The notes under the pieces were generated by a model, which had not been told where the DNA came from, made no database searches, and was given only the letters and a program-made list of their open reading frames with translations. Made by a program: the position numbers and the translations under genes. DNA of 32,497 nucleotides from Rhodobacter sp. (GTDB lineage Bacteria; Pseudomonadota; Alphaproteobacteria; Rhodobacterales; Rhodobacteraceae), in NCBI GenBank assembly GCA_030066215.1, contig JASJCA010000038.1, forward strand, positions 1-32,497, in the 5' to 3' direction. Position 1 is the stretch's first letter, and each line of letters starts with the position of its first letter. Of this stretch, positions 23,626 through 31,368 are shown in pieces.

Positions 23626-24642
23626 TTACTGACCCACGACCAGGCCCAGCTGGCCGAGATATTCCATGTGGCTGGCCAGCAGCGCCTTGGCCTCGTCGGT
23701 GGTGGCGAACTCGGGCCAGGTCGCCTGCGCCGCGGCGCGGAAGGCGGCGAGGTCCTCGGACGACCATTCGTGGATCGTCACGCCCTGCTCTTTCAGCATC
23801 GCGACGGCCTCGGCGTTCTTCACCTGGGTCGACAGCGCCGTGCGCAGCGCCAAGCTTTCCATCGCCACCGACATGATCCGGCGGTGATGCTCAGGCATCG
23901 CGTCCCACATGTCCTTGCGGCAGGCCAGGTGGTCCGACGGCATCGAGTGGAAGCCCGGGTAGTTGGCGTGCTTGACGAGGTCATAGAGGCCGAGCCCGAC
24001 GTTGTTGGCGATGCCCGAGGCGTCGGCGCCGTCGATGATGCCGGTCTCGAGCGCGGTGAAGATCTCGGTGAAGTCCATCACGATCGGCTTGGCGCCGAGC
24101 TTTTCGAAGATCTTGGTTTCCATGCCCGGAGGCGAGCGGAACTTCCAGTCGACCAGGTCTTCCGGTCCCGCAATCGGCTTCGACGACGACAGCGATTCCT
24201 GGCCATAGACCCACCAGCCGATGAGCTGCATGTCGTAGGTGTTGTAGAGCTCCTGCGCCGCGTCATAGCCGCCGCCGTAGTAGAGCCAGCTCAGCTGCTG
24301 GTACGGCGTGTCGTAGCCGCCCATGATGTCGCCGACGAACTGGAAGGCGGGGTTCTTGCCGACCTGATAGCCGCCGCCGGTCATGTCGCAGTCGAGGATG
24401 CCGCTGGCCGCCGCGTCGAAGGTCTCCGGCGATTTCACGACCGACGAAGAATAGAACACCTCGAAGGTGATCTCGCCGTTCGACATCGTCTGGACGTTGT
24501 CGACATAGGACGCCACCAGCTTGCCCGACGGGTGCTCGGGCGAATAGTGCGTCTGCAGCCGGATGTTGGTCTGGGCGCTGACGGCGGTCGCGGCAAGTAC
24601 GGCGACGCCGGCGGCAAGCGCCGCCTTCTTCAGTAGTTTCAT
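23626..24642 (-). CDS. dctP: TRAP transporter periplasmic substrate-binding protein, DctP-like
   Basis: This 338-residue protein has a Sec signal peptide (residues 1-23, ending SAQ) and the DctP fold. The segment DWKFRSPPGMETKIFEKLGAKPIVMDFTEIFTALETGIIDGADA contains the conserved Arg that pairs with a ligand carboxylate, so the ligand is probably an organic or sugar acid. It is the first gene of the operon that runs to kdgK. ATG 24642 is chosen because GGGAGGT stands just upstream and the signal peptide starts there. The divergent GntR gene begins 178 bases away. The ligand is not predictable from sequence. Confidence 0.94.
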   Translation of the reverse strand: MKLLKKAALAAGVAVLAATAVSAQTNIRLQTHYSPEHPSGKLVASYVDNVQTMSNGEITFEVFYSSSVVKSPETFDAAASGILDCDMTGGGYQVGKNPAFQFVGDIMGGYDTPYQQLSWLYYGGGYDAAQELYNTYDMQLIGWWVYGQESLSSSKPIAGPEDLVDWKFRSPPGMETKIFEKLGAKPIVMDFTEIFTALETGIIDGADASGIANNVGLGLYDLVKHANYPGFHSMPSDHLACRKDMWDAMPEHHRRIMSVAMESLALRTALSTQVKNAEAVAMLKEQGVTIHEWSSEDLAAFRAAAQATWPEFATTDEAKALLASHMEYLGQLGLVVGQ

Positions 24643-24755
24643 GGGTGACCTCCCTTTTGGTCTTTTGGTGCAATCGGCCGTGCCGGGGCTTGTGGTCGCC
24701 ACGGTCAGAGCGGTGCGGGCGCAGCCTAACAAGGGCTCGGCGATCCGGCAACTGA

Positions 24756-24796
24756 TTTCCGAAAAGCGGAAAATTTTGAAATTCCTTGGCAATTTC
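24756..24796. promoter_or_regulatory. Two adjacent dyads in the dctP-GntR divergent spacer
   Basis: TTTCCG-N5-CGGAAA lies at 24756-24772 and GAAATT-N7-AATTTC at 24778-24796, in the AT-richest part of the 178-base spacer between the divergent dctP and GntR genes. Both are candidate binding sites for the adjacent GntR protein and would let it control both directions. Assigned by position and symmetry only. Confidence 0.5.
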
Positions 24797-24820
24797 GGCA
24801 TTTTTTCCTACCCTGTGCCC

Positions 24821-25486
24821 ATGGCCAGCACCCTGTCGCGCCAGCGGGTCGGCACGCCCGAGATCTACGAGGACCTGCGTCAGCGCCTGACGATGGGCGG
24901 CTTCGCGCCGGGGCAAAAGCTGCTGCCCGGTCCGCTGAAGGACGCCTATGGCTGTTCGGCCAACACCATCCGCGAGGTGCTGTTGCGGCTTTCGGCGGAC
25001 GGGCTTGTGCAGTACGCGGACCAGCGCGGGTTTCGCGCCCAGGCCGCCTCGGCCCAACGCAAGCACGACCTGACGCTGTTCCGCATCTTGCTCGAGCAAG
25101 AAGGCGCCGCCGGCTCGATCCGCCATGGCGGCATCGCCTGGGAGGCACAGCTGACTGCTGCGCACCACAAGCTCAGCCATATCGAGGCCGAGATCGAGCG
25201 CAACGGGCCCGAGCCGGCGACCGTGCGGCTCTGGTGCGCCGCCGAATGGGAGTTCCACGACGCGCTCAGCGCCGCCTGCGGCTCGCCGTTTCTGCGCCGA
25301 ACCTTCCGGACAATCTTCGACCAGTTCCGGCAGCAGCACGTCACCGAGGCCAGCAACTTCGGCTATGCCCCCGGCAACGTGGACGAACACCGCGGCATCG
25401 TCGACGCTGCGCTGGCGCGCGACGAGGCCGAATGCCGCGCCCGGATCGAGGCCCATCTCAGCCGCAATCTTCTGCCTGGCGCCTGA
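24821..25486 (+). CDS. GntR family transcriptional regulator (FCD domain) of the TRAP operon
   Basis: This 221-residue regulator has an N-terminal GntR winged helix (about 10-75): IYEDLRQRLTMGGFAPGQKLLPGPLKDAYGCSANTIREVLLRLSADGLV. A C-terminal FCD domain (about 85-218) follows; AEWEFHDAL (Glu142, His146), DEHRGIVDAAL and RIEAHL hold the likely metal/ligand residues. ATG 24821 is the first in-frame ATG at the domain start; there is no strong ribosome binding site. It is divergent from dctP, so it most likely represses the catabolic operon until a pathway metabolite binds. Repeat copy C follows its stop. Confidence 0.9.
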   Translation: MASTLSRQRVGTPEIYEDLRQRLTMGGFAPGQKLLPGPLKDAYGCSANTIREVLLRLSADGLVQYADQRGFRAQAASAQRKHDLTLFRILLEQEGAAGSIRHGGIAWEAQLTAAHHKLSHIEAEIERNGPEPATVRLWCAAEWEFHDALSAACGSPFLRRTFRTIFDQFRQQHVTEASNFGYAPGNVDEHRGIVDAALARDEAECRARIEAHLSRNLLPGA

Positions 25487-25594
25487 CCGGCTGCGCCGTC
25501 GGGGCGCAGCGCGGACGGGTTTCGGGCGATTAAGCTCTGTGTGCAGAGGCCCAGGCGTTTACTTGGGCTGCAGGGGAAACTCGCCCGTTGCCCC

Positions 25595-25766
25595 GGGCAC
25601 GGAGTCAAGGCGCGCAGCCCCGCCGTGCCCATCGCCAGCCCGCCCCGGAGGGGTGGCGATTGGTCGACACCTGCGCACCGCTTGAGGTCCTACGGACTCG
25701 ACCACCATAAAGCGCCGTCGAACACACGTCGGTTCGCCACCCCGCGGGTCGGCGATGGGCACGGCT
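25595..25766 (+). repeat. Interspersed structured repeat, copy C
   Basis: This 172-bp copy is the most regular. The outer left stem pairs 25595-25602 with 25623-25630; ATCGCC at 25631 pairs with GGTGGCGAT at 25652-25660. The core GAGGTCCTACGGACTC is at 25684-25699. The right end (25744-25765) is the reverse complement of 25622-25643 with one mismatch, so the element has inverted terminal repeats of about 22 bp. It fills much of the 332-base gap between the convergent GntR and DenD-like genes; the rest of that gap shows nothing else. Confidence 0.88.
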
Positions 25767-25818
25767 CCTCACGAAGGGGTGGACGTCCTCACTGGACCAA
25801 TCTCAGCGCACAACCCGC

Positions 25819-26793
25819 CTAAACCGCCCCAAGCTCGTCTTCGATGTGGATCCGCACGATCTCGTCGAACGACGCCTCGGCCCGAAAGCCCAACTCAAGC
25901 GCCCGCTGCGGGTCGAAGTCCCGTGGCCAGCCGTCCACGATCGCCATGATCGCCGGGTCCGGCTCGTGCCGGATCAGCCGCACGGCCGCCTCGCCCGCGA
26001 CCCGCCGCAGCGCCTCGATCTGCTCGGCGACGGTGCAAGACAGCCCCGGCATGGTCAGCGCCCGCCGCCCGTCCAAGAGGTCCAGATCCAGCCCGGCGGC
26101 ATGGGTCAAAAACCCCACCGCCGCGCGCGGCGAGGCGTGCCAGTGCCGCACCGTGTCGGCCACCGGCAGCACCGCCGCCTTGCCCGCCAGAGGCTCGCGG
26201 ATGATGTTGGAAAAGAACCCCGACGCCGCCTTGTTCGGCGCCCCCGGCCGCACGCAGATCGTCGGCAGCCGGATCGAGACGCCGTCCACGAACCCCTTCC
26301 GGCTGGCATCCGACAGCATCAGCTCGCACACCGCCTTCTGCGCCCCGTAAGAGGTGCGCGGCGCCGACAGAAATTCGTCACCGATCTTGGCAGGATAGGG
26401 CCCGCCGAACACCGCGATCGACGAGGTGAAGACCAACCGAGGCCGATAGGACCCGCCCGAGCCCACGCTCAGCCGCCGCAGCTCTTCCATCATGTGCCAA
26501 AACGGCGTCATGTTGGTGCGCCAGCCCTTGGCATAGTCCTGCTCCGCTTCGCCCGAAACCACCGAGGCGAGGTGAAATATCACATCCGGCTTCGCCTGCA
26601 ATAACCGGGTCAGCAGCGCGGCGTCGGTGATGTCGCCGGTGATGCGCCGCCCCGCCGCGCCGCCCTCGGGAAAGCCGATGTCGAACAGCGTCACGTCGAT
26701 GGCGCCGTCGCCGTTCAGCCCCCGCGCGGACAGGTGATGCGCCAGCTTCTGCCCCACCATGCCGCCGCCGCCCAGGATCAGGACCTGCCGCAC
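25819..26793 (-). CDS. denD: D-erythronate dehydrogenase-like extended SDR
   Basis: This 324-residue protein is an extended short-chain dehydrogenase with the NAD motif LGGGGMVG (7-14) and the catalytic YGAQK (Tyr149, Lys153). It resembles D-erythronate 2-dehydrogenase (DenD), with VFTSSIAVFGGPYP, IRLPTICVRPGAPNKAASGFFSNIIREPL and the closing DFDPQRALELGF as telling segments. DenD oxidises D-erythronate to 2-oxo-D-erythronate, which OtnI and the DUF1537 kinase OtnK process; neither partner is in the window, so they may lie elsewhere or this enzyme may act on another sugar acid. It follows the 6PGDH-type gene after three bases, in one operon. Confidence 0.85.
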   Translation of the reverse strand: MRQVLILGGGGMVGQKLAHHLSARGLNGDGAIDVTLFDIGFPEGGAAGRRITGDITDAALLTRLLQAKPDVIFHLASVVSGEAEQDYAKGWRTNMTPFWHMMEELRRLSVGSGGSYRPRLVFTSSIAVFGGPYPAKIGDEFLSAPRTSYGAQKAVCELMLSDASRKGFVDGVSIRLPTICVRPGAPNKAASGFFSNIIREPLAGKAAVLPVADTVRHWHASPRAAVGFLTHAAGLDLDLLDGRRALTMPGLSCTVAEQIEALRRVAGEAAVRLIRHEPDPAIMAIVDGWPRDFDPQRALELGFRAEASFDEIVRIHIEDELGAV

Positions 26794-26796
26794 CGT

Positions 26797-27657
26797 TCAG
26801 GCCTCCATCCCGTTGCGGCGCAAAAGCTCCAGAAAAAGCCCGGAATGGTCCTTCTCGGCCCCGCCCATCTCGTCGCAGAACACCCGGAACCGGTCGGTGA
26901 CCGCCTCGACCATCGGCAGCGACAGCCCCAGACCGGACGCCTCGTGCAGCACATTCTGAAGATCTTTGACCTGGAACTTGGCCAGCCCGCCCGGCACGAA
27001 ATCCCCCGTCGTCATCCGCGCCCCGTGCTGCTGCAGGATCGTCGAATCGGCGAAGCCGCCCTTCAGCGCCGCGCGCACCGCCGCCGGGTCCGCCCCGCCC
27101 TCGCGCAGAAGCAGCATCGCCTCGGCCACCGCGCCGATCGTCACCGCCACGATCGCCTGGTTGGCGAGCTTCGCCAGCTGGCCGGCGCCCGACGGCCCCA
27201 CCAGAACCGGCCGGCCCATCGCCTCCAGCACCGGCCGCACCGCCTCGAACAGCTCAGCCGGCCCGCCCACCATGATCGCCAGCGTGCCGGCCTCGGCGCC
27301 CTTGGTCCCGCCCGACACCGGCGCATCGAGGTGCTGCTCGACGATGGCCGCCTGCGCCCGCGCCTCCTCGGGCTTGGTCGAGGACATGTCGACCCACACC
27401 GCCCCCGGCGCCAGCGCGCCCGCCAGCCGGTCCACCATCGCGCAGGACGCCACCCCGTCGCTCAGCATGGTGATCACGACGGTCGCGCCCGCCACCGCGT
27501 CCTCCGGCGTCGCGGCCACCGCGCAGCCGTCGCCCGCAAGTGCCTCCGCCTTCGCAGCGGTCCGGTTCCAGACCCGCACGCCGTGTCCCGCGCGGGCCAG
27601 GTTCCGCGCCATCGGCGCTCCCATCAGCCCGGTGCCCAAAACCGCCACATCGCCCAT
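26797..27657 (-). CDS. NAD(P)-dependent beta-hydroxyacid dehydrogenase (GarR/HIBADH type)
   Basis: This 286-residue enzyme has the Rossmann motif VLGTGLMGAPMARNLARAG (6-24), the canonical substrate loop DAPVSGGTKGAEAGTL (111-125) and catalytic Lys163 in LAKLANQ. It belongs with tartronate-semialdehyde reductase, 3-hydroxyisobutyrate and L-threonate (LtnD) dehydrogenases. Unlike the paralogue at 14461-15348 it keeps the normal DAPVSGG loop. It starts the short minus-strand operon with the DenD-like gene, which suits a C4 sugar-acid route. A GGGAGGG ribosome binding site precedes the ATG. The divergent SDR gene begins 120 bases away. Confidence 0.88.
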   Translation of the reverse strand: MGDVAVLGTGLMGAPMARNLARAGHGVRVWNRTAAKAEALAGDGCAVAATPEDAVAGATVVITMLSDGVASCAMVDRLAGALAPGAVWVDMSSTKPEEARAQAAIVEQHLDAPVSGGTKGAEAGTLAIMVGGPAELFEAVRPVLEAMGRPVLVGPSGAGQLAKLANQAIVAVTIGAVAEAMLLLREGGADPAAVRAALKGGFADSTILQQHGARMTTGDFVPGGLAKFQVKDLQNVLHEASGLGLSLPMVEAVTDRFRVFCDEMGGAEKDHSGLFLELLRRNGMEA

Positions 27658-27777
27658 GCAGACCCTCCCTCAGCCTAGCCGCCCGCGACCCTAGCTTTTT
27701 GCCCCGCTTTCGCATAGGCCTGTTCTCGTTGCGCCGATCAGAGAGTCGCCAAGGCTCCGCGCGAGGGAGGAAAAGCC

Positions 27778-28527
27778 ATGCCGAATGAACGCCTTAGCGG
27801 CAAACGCGCGCTGGTGACTGCGGCCGGGCAGGGGATCGGCCGCGCCTCTGCCCTGGCGATGGCAGAGGCCGGCGCGCAGGTCTTCGCCACCGACATCAAC
27901 ACCGCCGCGCTGGCCGATTTGACTCACGTCAGGATCGAGACCTTCCCGCTCGATGTCCGCAACGACACCAGCGTGCGCGAGGGCGTCGCCCGCGCCGCGC
28001 CGGACGTGCTCTTCAACTGCGCCGGCTTCGTCCACCACGGCACCGTGCTCGACGCCACCGACGACGACTGGGCCTTCGCCTTCGACCTCAACGTCGCCGC
28101 GATGTTCCGCACCATCCGCGCCGCCCTGCCCGGCATGCTCGACCGCGGCGGCGGCTCGATCATCAACATGTCGTCGGCGGCCTCCTCGATCATGGGTGCG
28201 CCGAACCGCTTCGTCTACGGTGCAACAAAGGCGGCGGTGATCGGGCTCACGAAATCGGTCGCCACCGATTTCATCAAACAGGGCATCCGCTGCAACGCGA
28301 TCTGCCCCGGCACGGTCGAATCGCCCAGCTGGCACGACCGCGTCAAAGCCCTCGGCGAAGAGGTCGGCAGCTACGAGAAGGCGCTCGAGATGTTCGTCTC
28401 GCGCCAGCCCATGGGCCGCGTCGCTACACCGGAGGAAATCGCCGCCCTCGTCGTCTACCTTGCAAGCGATGAAAGCGCCTTCACCACCGGCCAGCCCTTC
28501 GTGATCGACGGCGGCTGGTCGGGATGA
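27778..28527 (+). CDS. Short-chain dehydrogenase, 2-keto-3-deoxy-sugar-acid dehydrogenase type
   Basis: This 249-residue classical SDR has a cofactor motif TAAGQGIGRASA (14-25), acidic Asp39 (NAD preference), NCAG (80-83) and catalytic Tyr147/Lys151 in YGATK. It resembles 2-keto-3-deoxy-L-fuconate or -rhamnonate 4-dehydrogenases and DHRS6-like proteins, including the C-terminal VVYLASDESAFTTGQPFVIDGGWSG. These form 2,4-diketo-3-deoxy acids, the substrate of the hydrolase three genes on. GGGAGGAAAAG precedes the ATG. It heads the plus-strand operon; the 120-base spacer to the divergent dehydrogenase gene must carry both promoters, but I see no clear operator. Confidence 0.88.
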   Translation: MPNERLSGKRALVTAAGQGIGRASALAMAEAGAQVFATDINTAALADLTHVRIETFPLDVRNDTSVREGVARAAPDVLFNCAGFVHHGTVLDATDDDWAFAFDLNVAAMFRTIRAALPGMLDRGGGSIINMSSAASSIMGAPNRFVYGATKAAVIGLTKSVATDFIKQGIRCNAICPGTVESPSWHDRVKALGEEVGSYEKALEMFVSRQPMGRVATPEEIAALVVYLASDESAFTTGQPFVIDGGWSG

Positions 28528-28564
28528 CCCGCTCCGCTTCATCTGGCTAGAAATATCTCGGGGG

Positions 28565-28606
28565 GTCGCCATTGAATGCGCCATTGGTTCAAGCAAAAAT
28601 GGCGAC
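28565..28606 (+). other. Inverted repeat between the SDR and dehydratase genes
   Basis: GTCGCCATT (28565-28573) and AATGGCGAC (28598-28606) form a perfect 9-bp dyad with a 24-base loop, about 40 bases before the dehydratase start. No T-tract follows. It may be a leader hairpin that tunes expression inside the operon. Confidence 0.4.
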
Positions 28607-28644
28607 GGGGCTGGCCCCCCGGCGGGTCCCGATAGGGAAACATC

Positions 28645-30426
28645 ATGACCGAAAAACCAAAACTCCGCAGCCAGCTCTGGTTCAACAACCCTGACGACCG
28701 GGAAATGACCGCGCTCTATACCGAGCGCTACCTGAACTACGGCCTGACCCGCGAAGAGCTGCAATCCGGCAAGCCGATCATCGGCATCGCTCAGACCGGC
28801 AGCGACCTCAGCCCCTGCAATCGCCACCACCTGGAGCTCGCCAAGCGCGTCCGCGACGGCGTGATCAGCCAGGGCGGCACGGTGATCGAGATCCCCGTCC
28901 ACCCGATCCAGGAGACCGGCAAGCGCCCCACGGCGATGCTCGACCGCAACCTTGCCTATCTCAGCCTCGTCGAAACCCTTTTCGGATACCCCATCGACGG
29001 CGTCGTCTTGATGATCGGCTGCGACAAGACCACGCCGGCACTCCTGATGGCCGCCGCCACCGTCAACATCCCAGCCATCGCGCTTTCCGTCGGCCCGATG
29101 CTGAACGGCTGGTTCAACGGTGAACGCACCGGCTCGGGCACCATCGTCTGGAAGGCCCGCGAACTGCTCGCCGCCGGCGAGATCGACGACGACGGCTTTA
29201 TGGAGATGGTGGCCTCCTCCACCCCGTCGACCGGCTACTGCAACACCATGGGCACCGCGACGACGATGAACTCGCTCGCCGAGGCTTTGGGCATGCAACT
29301 CCCCGGCTCCGCCGCGATCCCCGCGCCTTACCGAGAGCGTGGCCAGATCGCCTACCGCACCGGGCAGCGCATCATCGAAGAGGTCTGGACCGACATGCGG
29401 CCGAGCCAGATCATGACGCGAGAGGCGTTCGAGAACGCCATCGTCGTCAATTCCGCCATCGGCGGGTCGACCAACGCGCCGATCCACCTCAACGGCATCG
29501 CCCGCCATCTCGGCGTGCCGCTCGACAACGACGACTGGCAAAAGCTTGGCTACGAGATCCCGCTCCTCGTAAACCTCCAGCCCGCCGGCGAGTACCTGGG
29601 CGAGGACTACCACCGCGCCGGCGGCGTCCCTGCGGTGATCGGCGAACTGCTCGCGGCCGGCCTCCTGCCCCACCCCGACGCAATGACCGTCAATGGCAAG
29701 ACCATGGCCGAGAATTGCGCGGACAAACGCAGCGTCAACCAGGACGTCATCAAGCCGGTCGCGAAGCCGATGCTGAAGAACGCGGGCTTCCTGAACCTCA
29801 AGGGCAACCTCTTCGACAGCGCGATCATGAAGACCAGTGTCATTGGCGAGGAATTCCGCGCCCGCTACCTGGACAATCCCGACGACCCTATGGCGTTCGA
29901 AGGCACGGCTTTCGTCTTCGACGGCCCCGAAGACTACCACACCCGCATCGACGACGAGGCCCTCGGTATCGACGCGCACAGCATCCTGATCATGCGCGGC
30001 GCCGGACCCATCGGCTATCCCGGCGGCGCCGAGGTGGTGAACATGCGCGCGCCCGCCCACCTCTTGAAACAGGGCATCCACGCCCTGCCCTGCATCGGCG
30101 ACGGCCGCCAGTCCGGCACCTCCGGCTCGCCCTCGATCCTGAACGCCTCGCCCGAGGCGGCGGACGGTGGCGGGCTCGCCCTGGTGCAAACCGGCGACCA
30201 CCTGCGCATCGACCTGAAGAAGGGCACGGCCGACATGCTCGTCGACAAAGAAGAGCTCGACGCCCGCCGCGCCAAGCAACCGAAACTGCCGGCGCCGGAC
30301 AGCCAAACCCCCTGGCAGGACATTTTCCGCGACCGCGTGCGCCCGTTTAGCGAGGGCATGACCCTGAAAGGCGCCGACGCGCACAAAGACATCGCCCGAA
30401 GGCACCTGCCCCGAGACAACCACTGA
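28645..30426 (+). CDS. IlvD/Edd family sugar-acid dehydratase (L-arabinonate/D-xylonate type)
   Basis: This 593-residue iron-sulfur dehydratase belongs to the IlvD/Edd family. Cysteines at 58 ([10 protein letters not shown]), 126 (MIGCDKTTP) and 199 (STGYCNTMG) match, within one residue number, the three ligands of the [2Fe-2S] cluster in L-arabinonate dehydratase of Rhizobium. [15 protein letters not shown]-like [14 protein letters not shown] and the C-terminal [22 protein letters not shown] are typical. Length also fits the pentonate dehydratase group rather than IlvD or Edd. It removes water from an aldonate to give a 2-keto-3-deoxy acid, which the SDR upstream would oxidise. The exact aldonate (arabinonate, xylonate, fuconate) is not settled. 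Confidence 0.92.
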   Translation: MTEKPKLRSQLWFNNPDDREMTALYTERYLNYGLTREELQSGKPIIGIAQTGSDLSPCNRHHLELAKRVRDGVISQGGTVIEIPVHPIQETGKRPTAMLDRNLAYLSLVETLFGYPIDGVVLMIGCDKTTPALLMAAATVNIPAIALSVGPMLNGWFNGERTGSGTIVWKARELLAAGEIDDDGFMEMVASSTPSTGYCNTMGTATTMNSLAEALGMQLPGSAAIPAPYRERGQIAYRTGQRIIEEVWTDMRPSQIMTREAFENAIVVNSAIGGSTNAPIHLNGIARHLGVPLDNDDWQKLGYEIPLLVNLQPAGEYLGEDYHRAGGVPAVIGELLAAGLLPHPDAMTVNGKTMAENCADKRSVNQDVIKPVAKPMLKNAGFLNLKGNLFDSAIMKTSVIGEEFRARYLDNPDDPMAFEGTAFVFDGPEDYHTRIDDEALGIDAHSILIMRGAGPIGYPGGAEVVNMRAPAHLLKQGIHALPCIGDGRQSGTSGSPSILNASPEAADGGGLALVQTGDHLRIDLKKGTADMLVDKEELDARRAKQPKLPAPDSQTPWQDIFRDRVRPFSEGMTLKGADAHKDIARRHLPRDNH

Positions 30427-30440
30427 CACCATCCGGGGGC

Positions 30441-30487
30441 GCAAACTTTCGACGAAAGTTTGCCCACAAATTCTCGTCGAGAATTTG
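30441..30487 (+). repeat. Array of two tandem perfect palindromes in an operon leader
   Basis: Two hairpins stand in tandem: 30441-30451/30453-30463 (11 bp) and 30467-30476/30478-30487 (10 bp), each with a single central base. They fill the spacer between the dehydratase stop and the FAH-hydrolase ribosome binding site. GGGGGC before and GCCCCCC after could also pair around the whole array. Same architecture as 15372-15443. Confidence 0.85.
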
Positions 30488-30516
30488 CCCCCCTGACCCG
30501 AAACGAGGAGACAGAC

Positions 30517-31368
30517 ATGAAACTCTGCCGCTACGGCGCCCCGGGCGCCGAACGCCCCGGACTGATCGACGCCGACGGCCGGATCCGCGACCTCTCGGCC
30601 CATGTCGACGACATCGCCGGCGCCACGCTGTCGGATGACGGCCTCGCCAAGCTTCGCGCTCTCGACCCTGCAACCCTACCCGCGGTCGAAGGCCCGACCC
30701 GCTATGGCCCCTGCGTCGGCGGCACCGGAAAGTTCATGTGCATCGGTCTGAACTACTCCGACCACGCCGCCGAGACCGGCGCCGACATCCCCGAACACCC
30801 GATCCTCTTCATGAAGGCCACCTCGGCCATCGTCGGCCCCGACGACGACATCCTGATGCCCCGCGGCTCAAAGCACACCGATTGGGAGGTCGAGCTGGGC
30901 GTCGTCATCGGCAGCCCCTGCAAATACGTCTCCGAGGCCGAGGCGCTTGGGCACGTCGCCGGCTACTGCATGATCAACGACATCTCCGAGCGCTATTTCC
31001 AAAGCCAGATTTCCGGCCAATGGACCAAGGGCAAGTCCTGCGACACCTTCGGGCCCACCGGCCCCTGGCTCGTCACCCGAGACGAGATCGCCGACCCGCA
31101 GGCCCTCGACATGTGGCTCGACGTCAACGGCGCCCGCAAGCAGACCGGCAACACCCGCACGATGATCTTCACCGTCGCGCAGATCGTGTCGCACCTGTCG
31201 CAGCTGATGACGCTGCAGCCCGGCGACGTGATCTCCACCGGCACCCCACCGGGCGTGGCGCTGGCCGGCGGGCTCGACGGCGGCGGCTATCTCAAGGATG
31301 GCGACGTGATGGAGGTCTGGATCGAGGGGCTCGGCCAACAGCGCCAGACCGTCCGGCCCGACCCATGA
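30517..31368 (+). CDS. Fumarylacetoacetase-family hydrolase (2,4-diketo-3-deoxy-sugar-acid hydrolase type)
   Basis: This 283-residue FAH-family protein has the metal ligands Glu124 and Glu126 in DWEVELGVVIG and Asp155 in INDISERYFQ, plus FMCIGLNYSDHAAE (73-86) with the active-site His83. GDVISTGTPPGVALAGG is the usual C-terminal motif. Its closest roles are 2,4-diketo-3-deoxy-L-fuconate/rhamnonate hydrolase, giving pyruvate plus a hydroxyacid, with the frequent label ureidoglycolate lyase as alternative. The gene set around it supports the diketo acid hydrolase. ATG 30517 follows GAGGAG; the palindrome array lies just before. Its stop overlaps the next start (ATGA). Confidence 0.9.
   Translation: MKLCRYGAPGAERPGLIDADGRIRDLSAHVDDIAGATLSDDGLAKLRALDPATLPAVEGPTRYGPCVGGTGKFMCIGLNYSDHAAETGADIPEHPILFMKATSAIVGPDDDILMPRGSKHTDWEVELGVVIGSPCKYVSEAEALGHVAGYCMINDISERYFQSQISGQWTKGKSCDTFGPTGPWLVTRDEIADPQALDMWLDVNGARKQTGNTRTMIFTVAQIVSHLSQLMTLQPGDVISTGTPPGVALAGGLDGGGYLKDGDVMEVWIEGLGQQRQTVRPDP

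Noticed and set aside
13315-25766. CRISPR array as an explanation for the repeats
   Set aside because: Copies are about 170 bp, kilobases apart, in both orientations, and no cas genes are present.
9025-25766. Insertion sequence carrying a transposase as an explanation for the repeats
   Set aside because: The elements are too short to encode a transposase and none is seen; a non-autonomous element remains possible.
25541-25822. Short open frames inside repeat copies A, B and C giving similar peptides (SYGLD-HKAP and similar)
   Set aside because: The peptide similarity follows from the DNA repeat; the frames differ in start and end, have no ribosome binding sites, and the pairing pattern of the DNA explains the conservation better.
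27691-30603. A 970-codon open frame on the minus strand
   Set aside because: It lies opposite the SDR and IlvD/Edd dehydratase genes, has a Gly/Ala/Asp/Val-rich composition without any domain, and is explained by high-GC antisense reading.
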